This document shows positions 6,655 through 12,633 of a stretch of 12,633 nucleotides of DNA, one piece after another. Source of the DNA: Bacteriovorax sp. UBA1852 (GTDB taxonomy: Bacteria; Bdellovibrionota; Bacteriovoracia; Bacteriovoracales; Bacteriovoracaceae); the NCBI GenBank assembly GCA_002338505.1, contig DDIK01000093.1:1-12633 (forward strand), in the 5' to 3' direction. The translations under genes were made by a program, and so were the position numbers. The notes beneath the pieces were generated by a model. It ran no database searches. It had not been told where the DNA came from and saw nothing but the letters and a program-made list of their open reading frames with translations. Numbering within the stretch: position 1 is the stretch's first letter; each line of letters starts with the position of its first letter.

Positions 6655-7811
6655 ACATTAAGTTCAATTTGCCTTTCAAAGTTCTTATCAAATTTAATAC
6701 CGATACCAATTAAGCGTAGCTCTTGTTCTTTCATTGTATCATAGTAATTAAGTAGTGACTCCTGAGCAAGAGAAATGAACTCAGTGCTTAAAGCTTTCTT
6801 CGTAATAATCATATCAGACATTTTATCGTCAAGACGAACTTCTCTTGTGAATGTTTCAAATTGACTTGTACGTAGCTTGATTTTTATATGAGTCACTCTT
6901 CGGTTTTTAAAGTGCACTTCGCTAGCTTTTTTTAGTCGATTTTCTAGCTCTATAAGTAATGCCGTAATAATTTCTTGTATATTTTCTCTCGCATTGATTG
7001 GCGTTGAGAATGTCGTCTCCACACTCATCGCCTTTCTTTGCGAGAGACTCACGACAGGGGAATTACTTATTCCTAAGCATCTCTCATATAGGTCAAGTCC
7101 ATTCTTATTACCAAAGAGCTCAATAACTTTATGTATTCCAAGACTTATTACATCACTACATAATCTTAAACCCAGCCTCTCGAATCTTTGCATGGTTGTC
7201 TGTCCAATTCCAGGTATCTTTCTTAAACTTAATTCATTCATAAATTTAAGGCGATCGTTTGGAGTAACAACTGTAAGTCCATTAGGCTTATTATAGTCAC
7301 TGGCAATCTTAGAGATGAGTTTATTGAATGAAACACCCGCGCTCGATGTTAATCCCGTCTGTTCGTAAATTTTTCTCCGTATTTCTTGTGCGATAATTGT
7401 TGCTGACCCGTTGCACTTACTAGAATGTGTAACATCTAAGAATGCTTCATCTAAAGACAAGGGTTGTATCAGACTTGTGTACTGGGAGAAAATTTCATGT
7501 ATTTTTTTTGAGGCAGCTTTGTATTTTTCAAAGTTTGGTCTGATTAGTATTAGTTCAGGGCACTTTTTAAAAGCCTGAAAGGTAGGCATTGCTGAGCGCA
7601 CACCATACTTTCTTGCGATATAATTACTCGTACAAAGCACTCCCTTTGTTTTTGATGGACCACCAATTGCAACGGGATGTGACTTAAGAGAGGGATTATC
7701 TCTTTCTTCAACTTGAGCATAGAAGTAATCCATATCGATATGAATTATCTTAAATGGTTTTTGGATAAACTTTATACCAAGGTCATTATTGGTATTGTCT
7801 AAATAATCCAA
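6651..7811 (-). CDS. dinB: Y-family DNA polymerase IV (DinB)
   Basis: A translesion polymerase that extends past damaged bases without proofreading. Starting at the TTG at 7809-7811 it has 386 residues. The palm motifs are DMD (Asp26) and SLDE (Asp121, Glu122) for the two metal ions. Tyr31 sits at the steric-gate position that excludes ribonucleotides. A helix-hairpin-helix RKIPGIG (197-203) and a little-finger domain follow. The C-terminus QIELNV matches the QLxLxL-type sliding-clamp binding motif at the same place as in E. coli Pol IV. A TTG two codons upstream (7817) is also possible, but AGGG seven bases before the 7811 TTG favours the latter. There is no in-frame ATG before the catalytic DMD. 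The gene overlaps lexA by 26 bp and menE-menH by 4 bp, so it should be co-transcribed with both and derepressed when LexA is cleaved. Confidence 0.93.
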   Translation of the reverse strand: MDYLDNTNNDLGIKFIQKPFKIIHIDMDYFYAQVEERDNPSLKSHPVAIGGPSKTKGVLCTSNYIARKYGVRSAMPTFQAFKKCPELILIRPNFEKYKAASKKIHEIFSQYTSLIQPLSLDEAFLDVTHSSKCNGSATIIAQEIRRKIYEQTGLTSSAGVSFNKLISKIASDYNKPNGLTVVTPNDRLKFMNELSLRKIPGIGQTTMQRFERLGLRLCSDVISLGIHKVIELFGNKNGLDLYERCLGISNSPVVSLSQRKAMSVETTFSTPINARENIQEIITALLIELENRLKKASEVHFKNRRVTHIKIKLRTSQFETFTREVRLDDKMSDMIITKKALSTEFISLAQESLLNYYDTMKEQELRLIGIGIKFDKNFERQIELNV

Positions 7812-8415
7812 TGACAATCCCTGCGATATTAAATTGATCTGAAGGAGATACTTCTATCGGTTTATATTTTTCATTTGCAGCTATGAGTTGTATGGAGTTC
7901 TTAGACTTTTGATAGCGCTTCACTGTTGCCTCGCCGTTAATAATTGCAACAATTGTTTGTCCTTGATTTGCAGTTTGCTGATGCTTGCAGATGAGATAAT
8001 CTCCATCAAGGATTCCATCATCGATCATTGAGTCACCCTTAACATTTAAAGCGAATATGGTGCCCGTATTATTGATCATAGAACTTGGAACTGATACATA
8101 GTCTTGACAGCTCTCTATGGCTTCAATAGGTATACCAGCGGCGACATCACCTAGTAAGGGAATACTTTCAAGTCCATCAGATTGAGATCTCTCTTCAGTG
8201 ATATTGTTTTGAGTCAGCTTAATTCCTCTTCTGGCGTTCCAGTCAAGGTCAATAAGCTCTGCTTCACAAAGGTACTTGATATAGCGATTTACAGAGCCAA
8301 ATGACTTTAGGCCGAAGTGCTCTTTAATTTCTTTCTGAGTTGGAGAAATACCATGTACCTTAAAATAGTCTTTAATATAGTCGAATACTTCTTTTTGTTT
8401 CTTTGTTAGTGCCAT
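7786..8415 (-). CDS. lexA: LexA repressor, SOS regulator
   Basis: 209 residues. The winged-helix domain (1-68) starts ALTKKQKEVFDYI and ends NARRGIKL, colinear with known LexA. The linker leads to the self-cleavage site VAAG-IP (Ala93-Gly94). The catalytic dyad is Ser129 in KGDSM and Lys166 in TVKRY, with the same 37-residue spacing as Ser119/Lys156 in E. coli. When RecA filaments form on damaged DNA, LexA cuts itself and its targets are expressed. The recognition-helix region (SFGSVNRYIKYL, 38-49) does not resemble the E. coli one, so a different operator is expected. The start is fixed by homology of the N-terminus. No ribosome site precedes the ATG, and the predicted transcript begins at the ATG itself. 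It is first in a unit with dinB and menE-menH. Confidence 0.95.
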   Translation of the reverse strand: MALTKKQKEVFDYIKDYFKVHGISPTQKEIKEHFGLKSFGSVNRYIKYLCEAELIDLDWNARRGIKLTQNNITEERSQSDGLESIPLLGDVAAGIPIEAIESCQDYVSVPSSMINNTGTIFALNVKGDSMIDDGILDGDYLICKHQQTANQGQTIVAIINGEATVKRYQKSKNSIQLIAANEKYKPIEVSPSDQFNIAGIVIGLFRQYQ

Positions 8416-8421
8416 ATAATT

Positions 8422-8450
8422 ATCGTATGCGTAAGTTTGGCGTAAGTCAA
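8422..8450 (-). promoter_or_regulatory. lexA promoter, predicted leaderless
   Basis: On the minus strand TTGACT (8445-8450) and TACGAT (8422-8427) are separated by exactly 17 bases. Counting seven bases from the end of the -10 gives a transcription start at 8415, the A of the lexA ATG. This agrees with the absence of any Shine-Dalgarno sequence before lexA. An alternative -10, GATAAT, overlaps it but has a poor spacer and would start within the codon. Confidence 0.5.
8429..8446. promoter_or_regulatory. Putative LexA operator: GCGTAAG direct repeat, 11-bp period
   Basis: GCGTAAG occurs at 8429-8435 and again at 8440-8446, giving GTAA-N7-GTAA. The pair fills the spacer between the -10 and -35 of the lexA promoter, where a repressor would block polymerase. 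The geometry equals the GTTC-N7-GTTC direct repeat known for alphaproteobacterial LexA, one helical turn apart. LexA binding here is inferred from position and symmetry. Confidence 0.45.
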
Positions 8451-8486
8451 GTCTTGCGTTCTATTGTTTTAGTGAGTTATATCTTA

Positions 8487-8497
8487 TTAGTGCGTAA
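8487..8497. promoter_or_regulatory. Second putative LexA box, TTAGTGCGTAA
   Basis: This differs at one base from TTAC-N3-GTAA, the LexA box I recall being reported for Bdellovibrio bacteriovorus. It also contains the GCGTAA core of the lexA promoter repeats. On the minus strand a TATAAC -10-like hexamer (8476-8481) lies just downstream, so it could control a second, upstream lexA promoter, although no good -35 is visible. Confidence 0.35.
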
Positions 8498-8570
8498 AAA
8501 AGTGAATGTTAGAACTTTTTAATTGCCTATGGTCTTTGTTGTATCGTAAGTTCCAAAAAAGGAGTTCTCT

Positions 8571-9293
8571 ATGCTTATGAGTCCATTAAAAGTAATTATA
8601 TCTTGTCTATTTATCATTAATACCTATTCAGCAACAGGATATATAAAAACTCGCTCCTTTGAAGTGATGGGTGATGAAAATCCATACTTTCAAATATCTG
8701 AAATTAAGGTTGTTGAGCTTGAACGCCAAATCCCTTTTAGTATTGAAGATTTATCAGTCACAAATACTAAGAATATCCAGACTGCAATATTGATAGTTGA
8801 TGGCCTTTTAGCAATTGGTAAGAAAGTGTGGCCCATTATTGAAGACAATAAACCCGTCATTAATGTTGACAATAAATTGTCTATTTCGGTTGTTCCAAAA
8901 ATTGCTGATACACCAAATTCAGATATACCTTTTCTCTTAACTAATTGGTCTGTACCAAAGAAGAAGTCATTTAGAGTAAGCTATTTAAATGGGTTTGGAA
9001 GTGAAGTCATTGGTTTTACTTATTCTATCCTCTATCAATATGGCGGAAAGTATGATGGTCGTGGCCAGTATTTAACTGCTATCAATGTTATCGTCGATAA
9101 GGTTAATGTTTCTTGGGGCTTTAACTTTTCTGCAAAGACCTCTTTAATGAGCATCGTTAATCATGGATCAAAGAAAGATCCTGTTGCTGGTGCATCTTTT
9201 AAGATCTCATATGTTGCAAAATCAATACTAAAAGAAATTCGTGCAGAAGACGGTTTTCACATTCAGGGAAATGGTGTTCTCAATAAGCTTTAA
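8571..9293 (+). CDS. Exported protein of unknown function
   Basis: 240 residues with an N-terminal signal peptide (LKVIISCLFIINTYS, cleavage near residues 20-21). AAGGAG at 8559-8564, six bases before the ATG, supports the first of two close ATGs. The mature protein is beta-rich with no catalytic motif that I can see. Features that may define a family are a hydrophobic helix-like stretch IVDGLLAIGKKVWPIIED (about 74-91), LLTNWSVP (about 122-129), a Tyr/Gly-rich middle (YQYGGKYDGRGQYL) and VSWGFNFSAK. One cysteine lies in the signal peptide and none in the mature part. It is transcribed away from lexA across a 155-bp shared upstream region that contains the putative LexA boxes. Soluble periplasmic or surface location is likely; function unknown. 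Confidence 0.75.
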   Translation: MLMSPLKVIISCLFIINTYSATGYIKTRSFEVMGDENPYFQISEIKVVELERQIPFSIEDLSVTNTKNIQTAILIVDGLLAIGKKVWPIIEDNKPVINVDNKLSISVVPKIADTPNSDIPFLLTNWSVPKKKSFRVSYLNGFGSEVIGFTYSILYQYGGKYDGRGQYLTAINVIVDKVNVSWGFNFSAKTSLMSIVNHGSKKDPVAGASFKISYVAKSILKEIRAEDGFHIQGNGVLNKL

Positions 9294-9537
9294 AGGCTGA
9301 TCTCATATATTGATGTAGTTAATATAATGACTTCTTCTAAAGTTTTGTATTTAAGAGACTCTTTAACTTCATTAAGACACAAATATCATTTCGATAGGTT
9401 AACGAAATCGTCAATTCTTTTTACATATAATCCTTACCCAGTTTTTCAAATAATCTTCATTTGATCATAAAAGCTGGCAATATAAATTAACATAAATTTA
9501 AACAATACTTAAATGATCTTAAACAAGGAGTTCTATT
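9294..9537. other. AT-rich gap between two exported-protein genes
   Basis: No open frame with a ribosome site is apparent. A TATAAT at 9426-9431 lacks a matching -35. TTGATC (9461) with TAAATT 16 bases on is a weak promoter candidate for the 9538 gene. A 6-bp inverted repeat (ATTTCG/CGAAAT, 9388-9408) has a 9-base loop and no adjacent T-run, so it is not a convincing terminator for the upstream gene. Confidence 0.3.
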
Positions 9538-9843
9538 ATGAAAACATTAACACTAGCGCTACTAAGCTTATCTTTTTCCTTGACTACTTTAGCGTCAAGT
9601 TTTTCTAGCTGCTATTGTAAGGGGGAAATATCTAAACTAAACATAGGAAGTGAAAGATACCCTGTCAATTCTACGGAAACAAAAACAATAATATCTGGTC
9701 TCTATACAAACAAGGTAACAGGAGAAATTCAGGAAAGAATTGTTTCTGATATTAGCTTGAACCGTGGATCTGTAGTCGACGAAAAAGGTTGTGAACAAGC
9801 TCTTGAAGATTTAAGACATAGCAATGTTTGCCCAAACCTGTAA
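9538..9843 (+). CDS. Small exported cysteine-containing protein of unknown function
   Basis: 101 residues: signal peptide to about residue 20 (LTLALLSLSFSLTTLAS) and a mature part of about 80 residues with four cysteines. The first two sit near the mature N-terminus (CYC) and the other two near the C-terminus (GCEQ, VCPN), so two disulfides could tie the ends together. No lipobox is clear. AAGGAG at 9525-9530 gives a good start context seven bases before the ATG. No family recognised. It lies between two other exported-protein genes on the same strand. Confidence 0.7.
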   Translation: MKTLTLALLSLSFSLTTLASSFSSCYCKGEISKLNIGSERYPVNSTETKTIISGLYTNKVTGEIQERIVSDISLNRGSVVDEKGCEQALEDLRHSNVCPNL

Positions 9844-9907
9844 AACATCGATTTAAGATATATACAATTGGAAAAATGCTTATATTTTCTATTCGCAACT
9901 TAGTTAT

Positions 9908-9934
9908 TTGTTAAGCGTTTGAGAAAAATAAAAT
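9908..9934 (+). promoter_or_regulatory. Candidate promoter of the 9984 gene
   Basis: TTGTTA (9908-9913) and TAAAAT (9929-9934, five of six consensus bases) are separated by 15 bases, which is short. A start near 9941 would fall after the ATG at 9933, agreeing with translation from 9984 and a leader of about 43 bases. Confidence 0.3.
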
Positions 9935-9970
9935 GAGTATAACCAATATTACAGATACTCCATATTTGAA

Positions 9971-9975
9971 AAGGA
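9971..9975 (+). promoter_or_regulatory. Ribosome binding site supporting the 9984 start
   Basis: AAGGA (preceded by AA) ends eight bases before the ATG at 9984. The longer reading from the ATG at 9933 has no such site and would bury the signal peptide behind 17 polar residues. Confidence 0.55.
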
Positions 9976-9983
9976 ATGAAATC

Positions 9984-10433
9984 ATGAAAAATACTATATT
10001 ATTTATAATAATTTCTTTCTTTAGCTTTAATTCTTACTCTGATTATCAGTGTGCAGGGGGAAGAGAAGCCTGTAGAAAAGGTCGAGAGTTATACAGATTG
10101 AAACAAATTACAGGGAAGAGTTGTTCTGGAAGCCATACAGCATGTTTAGAGTATTTACAAGATGAGTATGAAGATCTAGTAGTTGAAAGAGATATAGATA
10201 CTCAATCAAGAATGTATGCCCCTTATCGAGATAGAAATCATACATCAAAGGTCTCAGTAGAAGGTTTGGATATAGATTGTATAACTGAAACTCGCTCACG
10301 AATATCTTGTTTAATCCTGGATAGTGAGGATAATCCAGTATGGTTTAATATTAACAATCCTCCAAAAGATGTACGATGCATAAAAACTGATCAATTTGCT
10401 GGCTGTTTTGACTTTAGAGCAACAGAATATTAA
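9984..10433 (+). CDS. Exported cysteine-rich protein of unknown function
   Basis: From the ATG at 9984 the product is 149 residues with signal peptide MKNTILFIIISFFSFNSYS. The mature part of about 130 residues holds eight cysteines spread along its length (YQC, EAC, KSC, TAC, DIDC, ISC, VRC, AGC), a number that fits four disulfides. The first half is basic and helical-looking (CRKGRELYRLKQITGKSC, then CLEYLQDEYEDLVVERD). The second half is more beta-like and ends FDFRATEY. No enzymatic motif is visible and I do not recognise the family. It converges on menC with only nine bases between the stop codons and no visible terminator. Confidence 0.7.
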   Translation: MKNTILFIIISFFSFNSYSDYQCAGGREACRKGRELYRLKQITGKSCSGSHTACLEYLQDEYEDLVVERDIDTQSRMYAPYRDRNHTSKVSVEGLDIDCITETRSRISCLILDSEDNPVWFNINNPPKDVRCIKTDQFAGCFDFRATEY

Positions 10434-10442
10434 TCTTCACTT

Positions 10443-11429
10443 CTAAGTTTGTATTTGATTTAGTGCTAGCGGATAACCTTGTATAAGTTGCTTATTTCTG
10501 TCTGTTGTTATTCTTGGAAAAGAGTCTTTCATATACTCAAAAGTCCCAAGGCCATGATGATTTTCAAATAAGGAACCTAGATAAATTAATGTGTTAAGAG
10601 AAATTTCATTTTCAAATGAACTAGATATGACAATTGATTTATCTGGTGCCTCATGACTAAGTTTTATAAGGCCACTAATCGCTAGATCTCTCGAGGGCTT
10701 TATAATAATGGTCTTAAGATTTAATATTTTGTCGATTTGATTTTTATATTCATGAAAGCTTTCATCTAATGCAAATTCAAGATTCTTATATCTATCATTG
10801 TTTGTGACAAAGCTATTCCAGGTATTCACATCTTTAAAAGGTTCTTCAATATATTCTATACCTCGAAGATCGATATTTTCTAAGATATGTAATAACTGCA
10901 TCTCGCTAAGCATTTTATTGCCGTCTAGCCTTAGTACGTTCTTATTCTGGATGAGCTTTTTTAAAGACGTGTTTTCTTTAAGAGGTGAATCTCTGCCAAT
11001 CTTATATTTTAATACCTTATCTCTTTCTTCCATACCGCTTATGGCAAGATCATTATAATTACAATGATTCTTGATGTTTTTTAGTTCGTTTAAAATATTA
11101 TTCTCTGTAATATAGAAATAAGACAATAAGAGCTGCTCAATTGAGAATATTTCATTTATATCTAAGCCTTCTAGCTTAACACAGTTAAACATTTCCTGAG
11201 TGAGATCAATGGCCGAGAGATCAAGGTCGATAGACTTGGTCTTATTTAAAGTGACATTACTAATACTATAAAATAATGGAAATAAAGGAATTTCCCCGCG
11301 TATCTTAATTGTGCCGATCTGTGCATCATATTGAATACTTCGTGTCGTTTTTATCGTATCTTCAAGATGTTTGATATGTGGATTAATTGGAGTCTCTAGG
11401 ACTTCAAAGTTATCGAGATAGATTTTCAT
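10443..11429 (-). CDS. menC: o-Succinylbenzoate synthase (MenC)
   Basis: 328 residues of the enolase superfamily; the enzyme dehydrates SHCHC to o-succinylbenzoate in menaquinone synthesis. The KxK pair (Lys141, Lys143, followed by IG) supplies the acid/base residue. The metal ligands are Asp169 in RLDGN, Glu195 in IEEP and Asp222 in LDES. The second lysine is Lys244 in IKPS, and the SSSFE and HGLGT segments (269-296) complete the active-site lid. The N-terminal capping domain is divergent, as is common in MenC. The ATG overlaps the end of menA by 20 bp and no ribosome site is seen, so translation is probably coupled. It is the last gene of the menD-menA-menC unit. Its substrate is made by the MenH half of the fusion protein encoded 3.8 kb further along the minus strand. 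Confidence 0.9.
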   Translation of the reverse strand: MKIYLDNFEVLETPINPHIKHLEDTIKTTRSIQYDAQIGTIKIRGEIPLFPLFYSISNVTLNKTKSIDLDLSAIDLTQEMFNCVKLEGLDINEIFSIEQLLLSYFYITENNILNELKNIKNHCNYNDLAISGMEERDKVLKYKIGRDSPLKENTSLKKLIQNKNVLRLDGNKMLSEMQLLHILENIDLRGIEYIEEPFKDVNTWNSFVTNNDRYKNLEFALDESFHEYKNQIDKILNLKTIIIKPSRDLAISGLIKLSHEAPDKSIVISSSFENEISLNTLIYLGSLFENHHGLGTFEYMKDSFPRITTDRNKQLIQGYPLALNQIQT

Positions 11430-12306
11430 ATATCAGTATTATAGATATTACTAAGGATAAAACAAAGAGGTATTTTCCTGTGTTTGCTAGAATATTGTTA
11501 AATTCACTACTCACTTTTTCAAAAATTACACGCTTCCATGTCTTTATAAAAAGAAGAGGCACAAGAGCTGATAAAAGAAGACTCTTTGGATAATTCATAG
11601 TTTGGATAAGATAAACCTGTCCACTAAGAGAAAGTATGATGAAGACTACTATTAAGTATCTCATGCTCTTTTCACCTAAAAAGATAGCGATTGTTCTCTT
11701 TGTGGTCTTCTTGTCAGTCTCAATATCTCTTAGATTATTAATTCCCATAATCGCTGCACTTACGAATCCAATTGATATACCAAGGGCCAAGGGGCTGATG
11801 TCAAAAGTTAAAGTTTGCAAGAAGTAGGTACCATAGATGGCTACAGGTCCAAAAAATACAAGGGCCAGCAATTCTCCTAGTGCTATATATGACAAGGGAA
11901 TAGGGCCTCCTGTGTAGAGGTAGGAAAATAGTATTGATGATAAACCAATAACTATAATCGTCGCGCCACCATGATACATAAGAACACAGCCAAGGATAAA
12001 TGCAAGAGATAAAGAACTTATAAATAAGAGCTTAATAAAACTTTTAAGATCTTCTCCTTGTGATGATAATCTCTTTGGTCCTAGGCGTTCATTGGTGTCT
12101 ACACCTCTGATTCCATCGTAGTAGTCATTAATAAAATTTGAAGACATCTGTAGTAACAAGGCGCAGAGAATTGTTAAGAAAGCAATAAATGGCTTAATTG
12201 TATTTTGATTATAAAAGGCAAGTGATAAACCAACGATAACAGGACCCAGAGACGCAAATAGTGTCTTAGGCCTGGATGTTGATATGATGACTTCTAACTT
12301 ATTCAT
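11410..12306 (-). CDS. menA: 1,4-dihydroxy-2-naphthoate polyprenyltransferase (MenA)
   Basis: 298 residues, an integral membrane UbiA-family prenyltransferase with about eight to nine hydrophobic helices. It joins a polyprenyl chain to DHNA, giving demethylmenaquinone. The first Asp-rich motif is NFINDYYDGIRGVDT (57-71; Asp61, Asp64), which binds the prenyl diphosphate through magnesium. The second is NNLRDIETD (190-198), followed by KRTIAIFLG. The NNLRD form and the upstream menD point to MenA rather than UbiA. The ATG overlaps the menD stop as ATGA and the end overlaps menC by 20 bp, making a compact operon. Confidence 0.93.
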   Translation of the reverse strand: MNKLEVIISTSRPKTLFASLGPVIVGLSLAFYNQNTIKPFIAFLTILCALLLQMSSNFINDYYDGIRGVDTNERLGPKRLSSQGEDLKSFIKLLFISSLSLAFILGCVLMYHGGATIIVIGLSSILFSYLYTGGPIPLSYIALGELLALVFFGPVAIYGTYFLQTLTFDISPLALGISIGFVSAAIMGINNLRDIETDKKTTKRTIAIFLGEKSMRYLIVVFIILSLSGQVYLIQTMNYPKSLLLSALVPLLFIKTWKRVIFEKVSSEFNNILANTGKYLFVLSLVISIILIYENLSR

Positions 12307-12633
12307 AATTTTAAAGTTTTTAATTGTTCAAACACATCAAGGTTACTTGATTCATTTACTTTTGCTTCAAGAATAGTAACTTTCTTTAATTCTTGAAATT
12401 TTGTAAATGTTTCAACGAAATCAGTCTTTGTTGAGACTTCCTTGTACTCGATATTTGAAAATGAATTAATAAGCTCTTTAAATGAGTTCTCATGTGGGGT
12501 GGTTAAAAGGTCTATATATTCTTTGTCATTGTTAATTGGAAGAGTTTTAAAGATACCTCCACCAAAGTCGTTTACAATAATGATGGTTATATTAACTTCA
12601 CTGCAACTGTTTAGCATATAGAGTGAATTAAGA
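12303..12633 (-). CDS. menD: MenD, SEPHCHC synthase, C-terminal part (5' end outside window)
   Basis: The frame is open to the right edge, so only the last 110 residues or so are seen; the ATG at 12617 is internal. The segment ITIIIVNDFGGGIFKTLPI (NDFGGGIF is the diagnostic part), followed by TPH, matches the thiamine-diphosphate-binding C-terminal domain of MenD. This enzyme couples isochorismate with 2-oxoglutarate at the first committed menaquinone step. The canonical motif has NN where this has ND. The stop overlaps the menA start (TGA/ATG at 12303-12306). Confidence 0.88.
   Translation of the reverse strand, partial: LNSLYMLNSCSEVNITIIIVNDFGGGIFKTLPINNDKEYIDLLTTPHENSFKELINSFSNIEYKEVSTKTDFVETFTKFQELKKVTILEAKVNESSNLDVFEQLKTLKL

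Noticed and set aside
6994..7296. Open frame antisense to dinB
   Set aside because: No start context or coherent protein features; dinB motifs on the other strand explain the region.
9388..9408. ATTTCG/CGAAAT inverted repeat, possible terminator after the 8571 gene
   Set aside because: Six-pair stem with a nine-base loop, and the nearest T-run is about ten bases away.
9933..9983. Earlier ATG for the cysteine-rich exported protein
   Set aside because: It would place 17 polar residues before the signal peptide; the ATG at 9984 has an AAGGA site and fits the candidate promoter.
11636..11827. Hydrophobic open frame antisense to menA, resembling a membrane peptide
   Set aside because: Hydrophobicity in this frame mirrors the membrane helices of menA; no ribosome site is present.

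Overview
The window is AT-rich, gene-dense bacterial DNA. It carries menaquinone biosynthesis genes, a LexA repressor, a Y-family DNA polymerase and a set of signal-peptide-bearing proteins of unknown function. The low GC, the Gram-negative secretome (including an outer-membrane barrel candidate) and GTAA-type sequences next to lexA suggest a Bdellovibrionota bacterium, possibly of the Bacteriovorax/Halobacteriovorax kind. That placement is inference from memory, not a search result.

Layout. At the left edge is the C-terminal part of a membrane sensor histidine kinase (+). Two exported proteins follow (+): a probable outer-membrane beta-barrel with a small C-terminal domain, and a membrane-anchored protein ending in a poly-lysine tail. 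From about 3.0 to 8.4 kb everything is on the minus strand. In transcription order this is lexA, dinB, a fused menE-menH gene, a small charged protein, a secreted V8/trypsin-like serine protease, and a small membrane protein whose start codon sits inside the protease gene's terminator. Divergent from lexA, three exported proteins of unknown function lie on the plus strand (8.57-10.43 kb). The right end is a minus-strand menaquinone operon, menD (cut by the window edge)-menA-menC, with overlapping genes.

How the genes work together. MenD, MenH, MenC, MenE and MenA are five of the enzymes leading from isochorismate to demethylmenaquinone. MenF and MenB are not in the window. The pathway is split between two loci. 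D, A and C form an ordinary overlapping operon. E and H are fused into one 694-residue polypeptide whose gene overlaps dinB by 4 bp, and dinB in turn overlaps lexA. The arrangement predicts that an essential respiratory cofactor pathway is co-transcribed with a LexA-controlled, DNA-damage-inducible polymerase.

The lexA promoter is also unusual. A 17-bp-spaced promoter containing two direct GCGTAAG repeats 11 bp apart places the predicted transcription start on the A of the lexA ATG, so the message would be leaderless. No RNA genes, insertion sequences, CRISPR arrays or attachment sites were seen, and no gap between genes exceeds about 250 bp.
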